A DNA stretch of 64,000 nt. Origin: Caenorhabditis elegans. Lineage: Eukaryota > Nematoda > Chromadorea > Rhabditida > Rhabditidae. Shown in pieces: positions 22,134 through 32,849 of the stretch; position 1 is the first letter of the stretch, and each line of letters begins with the position of its first letter. The notes beneath the pieces are model-generated. The model did no database searches, was not told the origin of the DNA, and saw nothing but the letters and a program-made list of their open reading frames with translations. The stretch is from the NCBI RefSeq assembly GCF_000002985.6, contig NC_003283.11, forward strand, positions 9,486,001-9,550,000. Reading direction: 5' to 3'. The translations under genes were made by a program, and so were the position numbers.

Positions 22134-24339
22134 ATGCCACACGACTCTACATATCCACCAGTGAAGATTTCCGAGCGTCCGTACCATGAGATGCTCCTTG
22201 ATGCAATTGATAAAACAATTGCCGATGGAAAGAATAAAATTGCATTTGTGAGCGGAGATAATCCAAAACATTTCATTACTTTTGAACAACTTCGTAAGGA
22301 TGCTTTTGCTGTCGCTATGTATCTTCATAGCATTGGGTTCAAGGTATGTGGCATTATGTTAAAAATTTGGGAATTTTATAATTCAACAAGAGAAAGGAAG
22401 TATTTCAAAAATCTTTCAATTTGTTCAAGACAATGCCTTAAATTTTTGATATCTTTTAGAAAGATGTTGCTGCTGTTGTTCTTCCAAACGTCTGGCACTA
22501 TACTTCATTTTTCATTGGATGTGCCATCAACGGTGGAGCTGTATCTGGAGCTAGTGCACTTTTCACTGACTGTAAGTTAAATTGATGAAAGTTACTTTCA
22601 CCAACCCGCAATTTCTGTTTTCAGATGAGCTTCAACGTCAATTTGTTGATTCTCGCGCAAAGGTTGTTTTTACTTACGAAGATTTTCTTCCAAAAGTTCT
22701 TCTTGCTGTGAAGCAATCGCCAAACATCCAAAAGATCATTGTCATCCCAAAACCAGTTGGATCTTCTCTTCCAGCAGGAGTTGTATCTTGGAATGAAGTG
22801 GTTTCAACTCCAGTCACTGCTCTACCACAAGTTCCAATTGATGTTCACAATGATTTACTCGTTCTTCCATACTCGAGTGGTACCACTGGACCACCAAAGG
22901 GTGTTATGCTATCACACTACAATTTTACATCCATGATCTCCATGTATCTTGCGTAAGTTTGAAATTTAAAGATGATGATGATGAGACAGAATAGGTGTGA
23001 AAGTACAAAGTTAACAGTAAAATGGTTACACTTTAACCTTCCTATGACGCAAAAAAAGATAAGGGCCAAGAAAACAATTTCATAGATCAATACAGAAGAA
23101 TCAGTATAACGTTATGTACATTTTTTGAAAAGTAATTGAAAAAAAACGAAAATATAATTAGGTTCATATACGACACAACTTTCAGAATTGATAAATCACA
23201 CATTTTGGATGTTCTTGATCCAAATTGGGACTGCTACAATGAGAAAGCTCTCTTGTTTCTTCCATTCTATCATGTCTATGGATTTGGTCTTCTTAATCAC
23301 TGTCTTCTCAAGGGAATGACTGGAATTGTCATGAGCCATTTTGAGCCGAATAATTTTTTGACTGCCGTTCAAAACTACAAAGTATAGAATCAAAAGTTCA
23401 TAAATAACATTTTTAATTTAATTCTTTAGGTCCGCTGTCTTTGCCTAGTTCCACCAATTATGGTTTTCTTGGCCAAGCATCCAATTTGCGATAAGTTTGA
23501 TCTATCATCAGTGCAAATGATAATGGCGGGAGCAGCTCCAGCTGGAAAGGATTTGATTGAAGAATTGAAGAGGAAGTATACAAATTTGAAATACATCCAA
23601 CAAGGATATGGAATGACGGAATGTTCAATGGCTAGTCATCTTCCTGATTTAAGAAATGATCAACCATATGGATCCGTTGGAAAACTTGCTTCAAATTTGG
23701 TTATGAAGGTGAGAATTTCCGAATCAAGTTTTTCAATGTTTAAAAGGAAACAAAAGTATTCAATTTATACAAAAGTTATTCAGATTGTGGAACCAGGAAC
23801 CGACAGAGAGCAACCGGTTAACCAACGAGGAGAAATTTGTGTTCGTGGTCCAACAATTATGCTTGGGTATCTCGGAAGACCAGAAGCAACAGCCAGCACT
23901 GTCATCGATGGATGGCTTCACACTGGAGACATTGGTTATCTCAATGAGGATGGAAATTTGTTTATTGTTGATCGACTTAAAGAGCTAATCAAGGTCAAAG
24001 GGCTTCAAGTACCACCAGCTGAACTTGAAGATCTTCTTCTATCTCATCCAAAGATTAGAGATTGTGCAGTTATTGGAATCCCAGATGCTAAAGCTGGAGA
24101 ATTACCTAAAGCATTTGTTGTAAGAGCTGATAACACTCTCACTGAACAAGAAGTTAAGGACTTTGTTAAACGTAAGTTATGAATAGTGCATTTTCTGTAT
24201 AACTATAATACTTTCAGCAAAAGTGTCTCCTTACAAACAACTCGAAGGTGGTGTCGAATTTATTGAAGAAATTCCAAAGTCCGCAGCTGGAAAGATTTTG
24301 AGACGATTCTTGAGAGATCGTTCTTCAGCCAAGCTTTAA
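22134..24339 (+). CDS. Acyl-CoA synthetase / 4-coumarate-CoA ligase-like, PTS1
   Basis: Seven exons (22134-22343, 22460-22571, 22625-22952, 23186-23381, 23430-23708, 23784-24171, 24218-24339) encode 544 residues of the ANL (adenylate-forming) superfamily. It should activate a carboxylic acid with ATP to an acyl-AMP and pass it to CoA. Motifs in order: the P-loop [18 protein letters not shown] (about residue 190), [50 protein letters not shown] and the catalytic-lysine motif [11 protein letters not shown]. The protein ends in AKL, a good peroxisomal targeting signal (PTS1), placing it in peroxisomes. The start ATG is three bases after a TTCAG site (trans-splicing likely). This is one of the worm acs genes of the 4CL/luciferase-like branch; I cannot assign the number. 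Confidence 0.9.
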
Positions 24340-24407
24340 ATGTTTTTTTGTACATTAACTTTATTGATATTAATTTTTCATGGTTTTTTCTCAAAGTAAT
24401 TGAATGA

Positions 24408-24719
24408 TTATACAGGAGTAGAACAAACATTACAAGTAACTGGGCAAGCATATTCAATACGTAGCTTATCATCAGTTTCACAAAGTCCTGAAGATTTATA
24501 ATCGGCACAGTTTGACAAACGATCCACACAACTTCCGGCTTGCTTTCCACAAAATCCACAAGAAGACGCACAATTGTATTTCATGATTGCTTTTTGAGAA
24601 CTAACTGATGTACAAAGATCAAGAGTTTTGAACAAATCACAGTTTGGATGAAGATCACGGCATTGGCAGAAGATGAGTGGAAAAATAATGGAAACTAGAA
24701 GAAATACAGGAAAAATCAT
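24408..24719 (-). CDS. Secreted protein with two ShKT domains
   Basis: A single-exon gene of 103 residues. The signal peptide is MIFPVFLLVSIIFPLIFC. Two ShKT domains follow, each with six cysteines: residues ~20-57 (CRDLHPNCD ... NCASSCGFC) and ~64-99 (CVDRLSNCADYKSSGLC ... CPVTCNVC). The CxxxCxxC ending is diagnostic. ShKT domains occur as stand-alone or tandem modules in secreted nematode proteins and may block channels or act in defence, but the role here is unknown. I chose the ATG at 24719 because it directly begins the signal peptide; the frame stays open further upstream. It is convergent with the acyl-CoA synthetase, with only 68 bp between stop codons. Confidence 0.85.
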   Translation of the reverse strand: MIFPVFLLVSIIFPLIFCQCRDLHPNCDLFKTLDLCTSVSSQKAIMKYNCASSCGFCGKQAGSCVDRLSNCADYKSSGLCETDDKLRIEYACPVTCNVCSTPV

Positions 24720-26554
24720 TGATGGTTGAAATAGCAGAAGAGGAAAATGGGAATAGTTGGTTGAGAATATGAAGTTGACTATCGGAACATGGGAATGGAA
24801 AAAAATATGTTCATGTGAAAATAAATTGCCCTTATGCAAATAGTTTTATTCATGACTTTTACTAGTAAGTGAACAGCTGAATATGTACAGATTGCTCAAA
24901 GGTATAGCTTAGATATTGTGAAAAATGTTAAAAGTACTCTTTTGATTTTGACGTGGCCATATATCGTTGTAAACCATGTAATATTAGTCTAAATGACAGT
25001 CAAAAAGTGGCGTTTTGATTTATCAAGTCGGCAAGAGTATATTTTTTAAAAACATTTCTGTAAATGTTATATTCTTATAATGTTTTACATTATTTATATC
25101 TAAAAATTCTAGAGACACTCTTGAGGGTTTTTCAAAAGTCCAAATTTTTCAAAAATTTGGCAATTTGACTGGACATTTTAAAAACGAAAGCATTTAGGAT
25201 ATTTTTTGTAGTCGAAAAAAAAGTACAAATTTTGTAAATTGTTTAACCAGGATATTTGGATTTTTCAAACTCAAAACTTAAAATTTACAAAATTTACAAA
25301 ATTCGATTATTTCGAAAAAGTGTTTATGAAAATCCCCACTGATGACCTTTATGATGATGTGATTTTGAAGAGTTTGGAAGAAAATAGTAGTATTTATACT
25401 TATTTTTTCCATGTGTTCTTATTCAATGATTGCCTACGATCTTAACTTACCTATGATCTTTTGAATATGTTTATATATGCTCTGCTTGTTTTACTTATGA
25501 TATCCCATCATTTGATCTTACGCATATTGTGAGCTGCTACGTGTTTCTTCAGCAAGAGCATTCATTTGATGTTTAACCTCATCAAATTTCTCGCATGCTT
25601 CGTTTTTACAATTGGTTCCTAAATTTTTTAGTAAGTTTCTTGCAAAGATTATTAAATCGTTATGGTTGGCGTAATTTCAAAACTTGATTCTGTAAGATAT
25701 TTATGTAGTCCTAAATTACAATATTAAAACGAATCTTCCGAGCGGTTTGATGATCTTAGAGTTGATGACGGTACTGTTAGCTTTGAAAATTCACTGAACC
25801 GAGCAGAAGCATGCTATAATGTGAACCGTACCGTATTATGCATGTACAAAAATAAAAGCAGTCTACACCTAAGCTCATTTTATACATAAATATTACTCAC
25901 TACTCGTTGATGAATGAATTTTGATGGTCAGTAGTCTGGAAGTAATGGTGTTCAGAAAAATTTAATGCGAAAAATAAAAGGTAACATATGCCAACTCACT
26001 AATAAGAAACTACGAGCTATTTGTAGTTTTCCCTTACACTCTGGCACTTCCCTGCTTTCAGAAAAACTAGAAAAATGTCATCTGTCACATGATCTCTTGG
26101 TACAACAATAAAGTTACACGTCTGAACAAGGAAGTCATGAAATATAACAAAGAGATTTCTTGGACCCTATATTAGACTTTATGGAGATGATTCTTTTCTC
26201 AAGTTTCCAAAGCTTTGTTTTCTGAAAAAAAAAACTTCTAAATGCATGTTTCATCGTATTTATTTTAATATTGAATTAAGGCAGGGTTGGCTTAATTTAT
26301 TGAGTAATGAAAAACTTTTTAAAACTTCAATGTTTCCAATTTTAGATCTCTGTTATATATGTTCTCTGACTATCAAAAATTAGTTTACTGAACTTAAATG
26401 TCTATGTGATTTAGAATTGACACTCTAAATTTCACCTGTTTGTATTCTTGCTCAAAACTCAAAAGGTCATTATGATTTTAGTCACTTAATTGGTCAACTT
26501 TTAATATGTAAGATTCTAATGTGTAGATTTTGTGAAAATAAACGAATAAATCAG
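24720..26554. other. Gene-poor region upstream of chemoreceptor
   Basis: I see no convincing exon here. In particular I looked for exons encoding the first two membrane helices of the chemoreceptor at 26555-27466 and found none. Confidence 0.45.
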
Positions 26555-27466
26555 GGATATATTGTTCTTGTTTCGGATTCTCAATTGCACTGTTTGCTGG
26601 ACACTTTTTTACCGTTACGGTACAGTTAACACGTGAGCATTGACACATTTTCAAAGTGTTTAGTGTGCACTTTTTTTCAGAAACTTCCGTCGAAAATATC
26701 ATTCGGGAGTTGGCCAGCTTCTCCCATACTGGTTCCCAATTGTATGCAGCATTCTATGGGGATTCATTTGCTTTTACTGTTATGGAGAAACTTCGGAGAG
26801 AAGATCATTTTTTAGGTGAGAATCATGGTTGACTGTGTTCTAAAATAAGTATTATTCAGGGCTAATCTACTTGAAAACTATCGTATTGATATCGACGATT
26901 ATGCATATATGAGTGCAAATTTTTGGCCTTTAGATAAATTTGGAAATACAGCTCCTGATGTAAAATCATTCACAGGGGTCGTCGTGATACTGATCATTGT
27001 GGTAAATAATACGGATTAAGAAAAAAACAACTAAATTTTCCAGGGATCTTCATTTTGTAGCGTGCTCTTTTTTGGTATAAAATGCTATAGGTGTATATCT
27101 AAAAAATTGAAGAGCACTGGTATTATATCTGAAACTTCGAGAGCCCTTCAGAACCAGTTACTCCAGGCACTTGTCGTTCAAACGGCCATACCATTACTTC
27201 TCATGTATGTACCCGCCGGAGTATTTTTCACAGCTCCAATGCTGAATATCGAATTGAATTTGAAACATCCTATAATTGGGCATGCTGTTGCTTTGTATCC
27301 GGTTTTGGATCCGCTTCCAACTATTATTATTATCAAATCTTATCGACAGGGATGCATCGAGACTGTTAAGAAAATTATTTGTTGTGGACAGAACATGCCT
27401 ATTGTAAGATGGATTAACCGACAGGAGAATAACGTTAATCCTATAAGTTACACGATGAGCAACTGA
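26555..27466 (+). pseudogene. Str-superfamily chemoreceptor, 5' end missing
   Basis: Exons 26555-26632, 26681-26815, 26860-27001 and 27044-27466 join in consistent phase and encode about 260 residues of a seven-transmembrane nematode chemoreceptor. Recognised parts are the TM3 end with FYRYGTVN, TM4 (LLPYWFPIVCSILWGFICFY), an extracellular loop, TM5, and TM6-TM7 with QALVVQTAIPLLLMYVPAG and ALYPVLDPLPTIIIIKSYR, the family signature. Str-type receptors usually run to about 340 residues, so TM1-TM2 are not accounted for. Either upstream exons are too diverged for me to see, or the gene has lost its start. The visible exons contain no stop or frameshift. A relative at 35676-37107 retains a TM1-TM2 exon. 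Called pseudogene with caution; a functional gene with distant 5' exons is the alternative. Confidence 0.55.
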
Positions 27467-27916
27467 GTATTCGGCTTTTTTTTAAAGATTTCCTGACACG
27501 AGTCAGTATTGACAAGTATATAATCTTTTTAATTTCAAAATAGTATTTTTTAGTTCAGTTATTTTGAATTCTTGAATAAAATGCATGCATTGTTGTTATT
27601 GTTGGAATTAGTGCTTAGAATTTGCATTGTGGCACTACGCATAGCATCAAAATGTTTAATACTTTCATTTAAAGAATATTTAATGATTTCCTGTTACAAG
27701 AATTGAAATTTCTTCTCTAAATTAAATTAATTTGTCGATTTCCAAAAATACAACAAAAAAATAAATCAACGCGCACATAATGCGCCAACAGAGATTGCTG
27801 ACGTACTTTTCGTGCATGACGCGTTTCTCGTGTTTCATTTCAAGCGTTCGGACACCAGCTTTTATTCTCTTTATTTTAATATTTTCTTGTAGTTTCGTCT
27901 GTAAATATTCGTTTAA

Positions 27917-30900
27917 ATGAGCGATAAAAATATTAATACTGACAAAAAGCATCCTGCTGATAAATTAAAGGTTTGATTTTTTATTGTGAAATTGTGTTTT
28001 CAACGCTTTACTCAATTTTTGTTGCACTTGAGAATTTTTTGGGTTTCGTCGTCCTGAAAGTTTCTGCCGCCGCGAACGAACTTCACAATAATCTTCATTT
28101 CAAAGTACTAACAATCTATCTCATTTTATCTATGTCGTTAACTCAGAAACCATTAGACTTTGCATCAATATTTCAGGAAACTTTCGAAAAGCTGAACAAC
28201 GAAGTAAAGTTACTTGGAATGATTCTCGGAGTAAAAAGTGAAAATAACCAGCAAGTGGTTCCGCCAACAACTGCAGAAGAGCCAGCTCAAGGTGAAGACA
28301 AAAATCAGTATCACGTAAGTGTTTCATAAGAATTTTAAGCAATAAATCTAATAATTTTCAGAAAGACGTGACTGCTGAAGATAAAAAAGCGAGAAAAGCA
28401 GCCAAGGCAGCTGAGAAAAAAGCGAGAGGTATCTTATTTATCTTTTTTTCCTAAAAAATAAATTAATTTTTTCAGCTGAAAAATCTGTAGCCAATAAAGC
28501 CGCCGCCGCCGCTGGGAGCACTCAAAATCAAGGGCAAAAGAAGGAAAAACCGCCAAAAGAGCATTCAGCAGTTCCATCTGAATCCACTACTAAACTTATC
28601 GAAGAAAATGCACAGCTCACGAAAACCACAGAACAGCTTGCAGCGAAAATGGAAACCTTGGTGATTGAAGATGTGAAGATTAATGGAAGTCTAAAGCCGG
28701 CGATAAAGAAATCTACTGGTGTTGAGAAAAATGTTCGACATGTTCATAACGTTATAATGCCTTCTGTGGTCACATTTGGTGAGTTTTTGATAATTTAATT
28801 TATTAGATTTGTTCTTTTGAAGATCTTCCAAAAAATCAAACGAAAACGTTGCCGTCTGCATCTGATTCTGACGAAGCAGTAGCATCAGAAATTGAATCAA
28901 CAGCAATCGCCCAATTGGATGATGCGACGTCTTTTGTACACATTCATCCTGCATTCTTAACGCTTATGGCTAAAGCAGAATTGGAAAAAATTCCAGATGT
29001 TGAAACAGTTTGTATTCAATTTATTGCTGCTTTCAAAGAGGTAAAATATTATTTTTCAATCAAACTGTATAATTATTTTATTTTAGTTTCTGCGAGATTG
29101 GACAGTAGAACGAGAAAAGAATAATATCAATGCTTCCACATTCGGTCACGACCTCGATTTGGCTATTCGTCCACAACTTGCTCATATGACTCAAAATGGT
29201 CACTGGCCATTGCCATTTGCACTTGGGAATACAGTTCGATTGTTGAAAAGAACAATCAAACGACTTGAGGAAAGCACTAATATGAAGTGTGAAGAAGAAT
29301 TACAAGTTTATCTGGAAGATACTTTGGCTATAAATTTCTGTCACGCGTACAAAGCCATCAGTCAACTGCTTGTTCGCAAAATTCAACAATTCAAAAAAGT
29401 TGTCGTGTTCGATTGGTGTCCTGTTGTGAATCATGTTCTTCTGGAAGCCAAACAACAAATTCCTGATATGCAATTGTCTGTTATTGATGCAAATTCCAAT
29501 GGACGAGGTACGCGGCATGTGAAGAGTTTCGTAGATCAAGGATATAATGTCAAATACGTCACAATGAAAGGAGCTTCATGGGCGTCCCTGGCAGTGAGTT
29601 TTTTTTTAAAGCAGTATCGGTTCTAAGTGGTCTCAAATGCCAAAAAGAGCATTAAATTTGAAAAAAAAAGACAGACGATTTTTAAATTTTTGCTAATCTC
29701 CTAATTTGAATTGTCTCGCTTTTGTCTCTAAACTCCCCCAATAGAATCGAATTTTTCCAATTTCGACGAAACTTCTTTTTTTTTTTGCGGTTTTTTTCTG
29801 AATTTTAATAAGAAAACGATCATAAATATTAAAAAATATTTTTCGTATTTTTAAAGAACAAAAAATAACGTGTTTCTTGTAGAATCTCCGAAGGGTTAAA
29901 TATTTTTTAATTACATTTTTTTTTGATATGAAAAATTTTTTTGGACATTTATTATATTTAAAATTTAGATTAAAATTTAGAAAACAGCGCAAAAAAATTA
30001 TTTTCGTCGAAATCGGAAAAAAAAAACCGAAAGTGCGGCACGGCTGAAAAAGAGCGGTAATTAAAAAGAAAAGATTAACAAGAATTAGACATCAATTAAT
30101 GTTTTTTTTCTTTTGTGGCATTTCGGAATTTGGGACCTGTTTGAGAATTTTACAGTGAAATTCCCATCTCAAAATGATATTTTCAGAGTGGAGTTCTCAT
30201 TCTCGGATGTTCTGCTATTTTTGCAAATGGTGCTGTTGCTGCACGAAAAGGAGCATTGGCTGTAGTTTTGTGTGCTAATCACTACAATATTCCAGTAATT
30301 GTAGTTGCTGAACATTTCAAATTCATCGATAAGGTTTGTGATTTTTTCTACCTTTTTATTGGGAAATGAACCGAAACAAAAAATAGTTTATCGCTTGATT
30401 TGTTCAATGATTTGATGGGATGAATCGTGTACTCTCACGTCGACTAGTCACATGGTTTTGTTAAATGGCACGTTGATTTATGCTGATGACCACGAGATCG
30501 GTCAATGAATATGTACTGAAAAATTTTGAAAAGCAAAGTTATGATAAGAACTCAAAGAACGGATATTATGAACCTTTTGATCTGTCTTTAGAAATCTGCA
30601 CCTGTAAAGTCAGATGTTGAATTTTTGTTGAAAAAAAATTAATGATCGATCATTAAAACATCTAAATTTATTGTAGTAGAGTTTTAGATTGGTTGAATAC
30701 AAATTTAAAGGTGGAACACCAAAATCTGAAATTTTGCTTTTTTTTTTGTAATGAGACGTTATGAAAATTTCCCAAAAAAAAGTATTGCGGTTCAAAGTTT
30801 TGAAAAAATAATTTTATTTTCTTTTTTTCAAAACTTTGAACTGGTATAACTTCCTTTTTTTGGAAATTTCAGAACTTCTCATTACGAAATTTGGTAGTTT

Positions 30901-31171
30901 CGGGTATTTTTTGGTCTATAAAAGAAAGGTCGCAGATTTCGGTATTTCACATTCAAATAATTAAAATAAAAAAACACTGGTCATAACAAAATCAAACACA
31001 ATTATATTTTTTCAGGGGCAAGTCTATCAGCGAGTCGCTCTTCTTGGCCGTCAGAATATTGAGTGCATCCAATCGGATCTTGTAACTGCTGTCGTAACAG
31101 ATCTTCGAATCCTTGGACCAACATCAGCTCCAGCAGTTCTCAAGGCAAAGGCGTTGACTGATATGGCTTAA
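27917..31171 (+). CDS. eif-2Bdelta: Translation initiation factor eIF2B subunit delta
   Basis: Eight exons (27917-27970, 28177-28314, 28362-28428, 28476-28778, 28823-29040, 29087-29593, 30187-30333, 31016-31171) encode 529 residues. The N-terminal third is Lys/Ala-rich and low in complexity (KKARKAAKAAEKKA), as in other delta subunits. The C-terminal ~320 residues form the eIF2B alpha/beta/delta Rossmann-like domain (VFDWCPVVNHVLLEA, GVLILGCSAIFANGAVAARK, VVAEHFKFIDK, ECIQSDLVTAVVTDLRILGP). eIF2B is the cytosolic decameric guanine-nucleotide exchange factor for eIF2. Its alpha/beta/delta part forms the regulatory core that senses phosphorylated eIF2-alpha in the integrated stress response. 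Splice phases agree throughout. Introns 6 (592 bp) and 7 (682 bp) are AT-rich; intron 7 holds an inverted repeat. Confidence 0.92.
30748..30885. repeat. Long inverted repeat in eif-2Bdelta intron 7
   Basis: The left arm (GTAATGAGACGTTATGAAAA ... TTCAAAGTTTTGAAAAAA) is matched in reverse complement by the right arm (TTTTTTCAAAACTTTGAA ... TTCTCATTAC). The arms are about 65 bp and there is almost no spacer. It would fold into a near-continuous hairpin in the intron RNA. Non-coding MITE-like repeat. Confidence 0.75.
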
Positions 31172-31652
31172 TCAATCTAAAAACTAGAATTAATTTGAAA
31201 CCACGGGTTAATCTGTTGTCGTCTTACGTTAGTTGATTCAATTTTTCGGTTCTTATGTAGTAGCCGTACCGTGAGAGATTTCTGACCAAGTTTTGAAAAA
31301 TTTCCCGTTGTCTTGTTTTTAATAATTTAACTGTTTTTTTGGTAGTTTTCTAAGATTCATGATTTTGGAAAGAAATTAATTGAAAATTTGGGAAAAATAT
31401 TTTTAGGATACGGCTAATATATAAGTCCATTTTTTCAAAACGGTATCCAGATTTAAGTATTTTTGCTTCCATGTGCCCTCTAACTGTTTCTTTTTGTTCT
31501 GTTTTAAATCACCAATATCATGTTTTCATAAATTTTTATTGTTCCTTTTTAAAATTTAGAAAAATAATAACAATCACCCGTCGTGTTCTGTTGTTGAGCT
31601 AAATTAGATGTCTAAACTATTTACAAATACAGAAAAACCAGAGTTCCAAAGA

Positions 31653-32849
31653 TTAAAAGAAAAGAACAAATGGAACGAGGGAAGCAATAGAGATCGACAG
31701 AATCGATGAAGCTCTGATAAGTGGAGCTTGTACCAATTTTGGATGTGAAATTGGTTGATCAGCGACTGAATTGCTTTGCGCTACGACATCAGTGTTCTTT
31801 GGTGGAATTGATGGGGTTGGCATTCTGTATGTCTTGATATCAGCACAAACTTGTGGCCATTTAGCAACAGCATTCGTATCAAGTGCCATTTTTTCCATGC
31901 TTGCAAATGACTTACGAGTTAGGTCAATCACAAGTTGAGCAGTCTCCGAATCACATTCATGTGCAATTGTTGGAACATCACAATGAAGAGTACAAGTGAT
32001 ATATTCACATCCTTGAGCCAAATATTGTTCAGCCTTTGTAGTATCCCCGCTGAGCACAAGATTCTTGAAATTTTCAGTCATGGATGAGATGGCATTGTGA
32101 TGTGGAGTACATGTTTTGACGCATTCCTTATTTGGCTTCATTTTGATAAGACATGGGAACTTCTCACGAATCGCATCGAAATTATAGACACAATATTGAT
32201 CGATAATTTCAGAGCTTCGCATGAGAAGTTGATGGAGGAATCCAGGAGTGCATTTTGAAGCACAATTTTGGAAATTGTGATAGATTCTGAAATTTGAAAA
32301 TAAAGTCTCAGTTTTGCGAAACCCCATACTTACACACAGAATTTCTCAAAAAATGTAGTATTTGAAAATGAAGTGAGGAAGTCATTAAAATTGAGTTGCA
32401 TTAGAGATGAAGCTCGATCTTGTCCGATTTGTGATCGAATATTATCCATAAATTGGAAAGCACATTGTCCAGCACATGAATCAGCTGATGAATCGGTGGT
32501 GTGTGGTCTGGAAGAGAATTTGTTGCAACGAGTAACGAGTAATAATATTGGTAATAAAATTGAATAACAGCCTCAATCTATTTCATTTTATTCAACATTT
32601 TGAGATTTCTTTGCGTACTATTGAAACTTCAGTTAGAACAAATTTCAGAGATTATTAGGATTTTGTGGGAGGTACTACAGTTTTTATTTTGATTCCAAGA
32701 ACAATAATTTTAGAAATTCAGTTTCAATAATCTATCATTAAAAAGAACACTTACGCAACAGTCGGAATTGCAGGATCCAATGTATGTGTTGGATGATCAA
32801 ATGCAACAGTACCGGAGAAAAGAATCAAGAGCAATAAACGGTTGGTCAT
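31653..32849 (-). CDS. Secreted Cys-rich protein with GPI-like C-terminus
   Basis: Three exons (32849-32755, 32507-32334, 32286-31653) encode 300 residues. A signal peptide (MTNRLLLLILFSGTVA) is followed by a Thr/Ser/Pro-rich linker. A helical Cys-rich body comes next, with about 14 cysteines in spaced pairs (CAGQC, CASKC, CVKTC, CTLHC). It is followed by a Pro/Ser/Thr-rich stalk and a hydrophobic terminus (SILSISIASLVPFVLFF) of the type removed for GPI anchoring. The paired-cysteine helical layout is reminiscent of the nematode chondroitin-proteoglycan-4 (CPG4) type of extracellular domain, but I only see general resemblance. Likely surface-exposed or secreted; function unknown. Confidence 0.75.
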
